In this document: piece after piece, positions 62,837 through 64,000 of the stretch
How the letters are laid out: each line of letters starts with the position of its first letter
Numbering within the stretch: the first letter of the stretch is position 1
From: Paulinella micropora
Lineage: Eukaryota; Cercozoa; Imbricatea; Euglyphida; Paulinellidae
Assembly (NCBI GenBank): GCA_019918135.1
Contig: WBZZ01006267.1
Coordinates: forward strand, 1-64,000
Reading direction: 5' to 3'
Length of the DNA: 64,000 nucleotides
Notes under the pieces: model-generated
Database searches by the model: none
Told to the model about the DNA's origin: nothing
The model's input: only the letters and a program-made list of their open reading frames with translations
Program-made: the position numbers and the translations under genes

Positions 62837-63979
62837 TTAAGCGTTAAAATTTGGTAGAGCGTCCTTAAGTAATACTGTGAGCTGCGTGACTAGCTCTAAG
62901 AAGCGCGGCGTCGGTAGTGACTTCGTTAGCATATCCGCCAGGTTGTCCTTTGTCGAAACATGTCGAACGATTGCTTCGCCAGCCCGTACTCGTTCTACGA
63001 CGTAATGGTGTTTGAGTGCTAAGTGGCGTGTGCGATCGGTGGCCATGCCGTCCGTCGCGTTCAGAACCGCCCCCCGGTTGTCGTTGTTGATAGTCGACGG
63101 CGTTGGCAACGGAATTCCAACATCCTTACACATGTGCAAAATTGTGATTGCGGTTCGGCATGTTGTAGAGTTGGCGATCGTCTCGGCGTCCTGAGTCGAA
63201 AGCGCAACTGTAGGTTGGCGCAGCTTCGAACTCCATGCTATGGGGCCGGTCGTCATATGTAGTTGGCCAGTTCGCGATCGTCGCGTGTACTCGCACCCCC
63301 CCAGGTTGCTATCGGAATACGAGATGAGCTCGAAGTTGCGAGTTCAAAATGGGAAGAAAATTCCCCTAGGCGTTCGTAGAAATCTGAGGATGCGAGCTAT
63401 CGCTGAGTACGCCACGTCAGGCTTCTTTGAAGCGAATACTGCTGCGTGATTGACTGCATAGGTGATCGCCGGTTGAGTTTGAGTCGCAGGCCAGAGAAGG
63501 GCGCTAAGCAAGCGAGGTAGCGAAAAACGCCGAAGCATAGCTTCTTTGCTGGCTGGGGGAGGGTCAGTCGTCGCTGTAGGGGTGGCCACTGGCTTGGCTT
63601 CGTGAAAGTTGAAGTCCCTGAGCATACCCTTAATGTATTCATGCTGATGTATGACTATGCCCTCTGAAGTCTTAACAAACTGCAGACCACAAAATGTTTT
63701 AACTTGTCCTAGGTCTTTCACTCTAAATGAATGTTTCAATGTAATGAATAGGGCATCATGCTCGTCTTCGTTCTTATGAAAAACGAGCAAGTCATCAGTG
63801 CGTAGGAGCAGGTAGGTGGGTAGTTTTGGTCTGCTTGTGACTAGAGGCAGGAAGAAAATGCATGGGTCTAATGTGGACTGTTTGTATCCTATACTTCTTA
63901 TCTTTGAAGACACATGGTCGAACCACCTTCGCCCTGCCTGAGGTGTCCCATAAAGTGCCTTCTTCAATAATAGGATCAT
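62837..63979 (-). mobile_element. Ty1/copia pol fossil at window edge
   Basis: Minus-strand copia reverse transcriptase (63979-63344, with 'KKALYGTPQAGRRWFD', 'DLGQVKTFCGLQF' and 'AVNHAAVFASKKP' signatures) and RNase H (63256-62837, with 'STQDAETIANSTTCRTA', 'NDNRGAVLNA' and 'LADMLTKSLPTPRF'). It continues past the right edge. Broken, with at least one break. It differs from the copia remnants at 17582 and 28650, so at least two lineages are present. Confidence 0.88.
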
Positions 63980-64000
63980 TGAAGGGTCACTTTTATGTTC

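Overview
The window is eukaryotic nuclear DNA, probably from a unicellular eukaryote (protist). The evidence is spliceosomal GT-AG introns (mostly 37-154 nt, one of 2.4 kb), an HRD1-type ER ubiquitin ligase, a PP2C phosphatase, tRNA-derived SINEs, a LINE, a piggyBac transposon and abundant Ty3 and Ty1/copia LTR elements. I cannot name the species. The standard genetic code fits every host gene reconstructed here.

Layout. 1-2836 is a tandem satellite of about 180 bp with a C tract in every unit. 3884-4971 is an unrelated satellite of about 178 bp with a G tract in every unit. 4998-6605 holds two spliced coding chains of unknown function. 6985-19320 is a Ty1/copia fossil interrupted by a young, nearly complete Ty3 element (7098-17577, GGAG target duplication). 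20161-22120 (minus) is a PP2C phosphatase gene. 22900-27160 (minus) is an unrecognised ten-exon gene with an SR-like tail; its second intron is a 2.4-kb microsatellite desert carrying a SINE. 28200-29500 is a copia fossil end.

30809-32925 looks like a fossil of a large DNA virus or related element: a 0.4-kb foldback, two Lys/Glu-rich ORFs and a Cys-rich ORF of a type common in giant viruses. A LINE (about 32940-37018, minus) abuts it. 37011-43090 is a repeat nest in which SINEs and other short repeats are chained through (AAT)n tracts. 38781-38842 and 43118-45620 carry more than 40 copies of a 13-bp dyad (AGTGATNATCACT type) spaced 21-24 bp apart, surrounding an unknown basic protein gene. 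47261-49534 is the HRD1 gene.

49869-62208 is again mobile DNA: a Ty3 LTR remnant, a plus-strand SINE, a piggyBac with intact termini and TTAA duplications, two oppositely oriented Ty3 fragments and two copia LTRs. 62837-63979 is a copia pol fossil running off the right edge.

Host genes occupy a minority of the window. The most unusual signal is the helically phased dyad array (38.8-45.6 kb), followed by the virus-like fossil with its long hairpin and the pair of unrelated satellites that share a nucleosome-like period. All positions, splice sites and alignments were read by eye.
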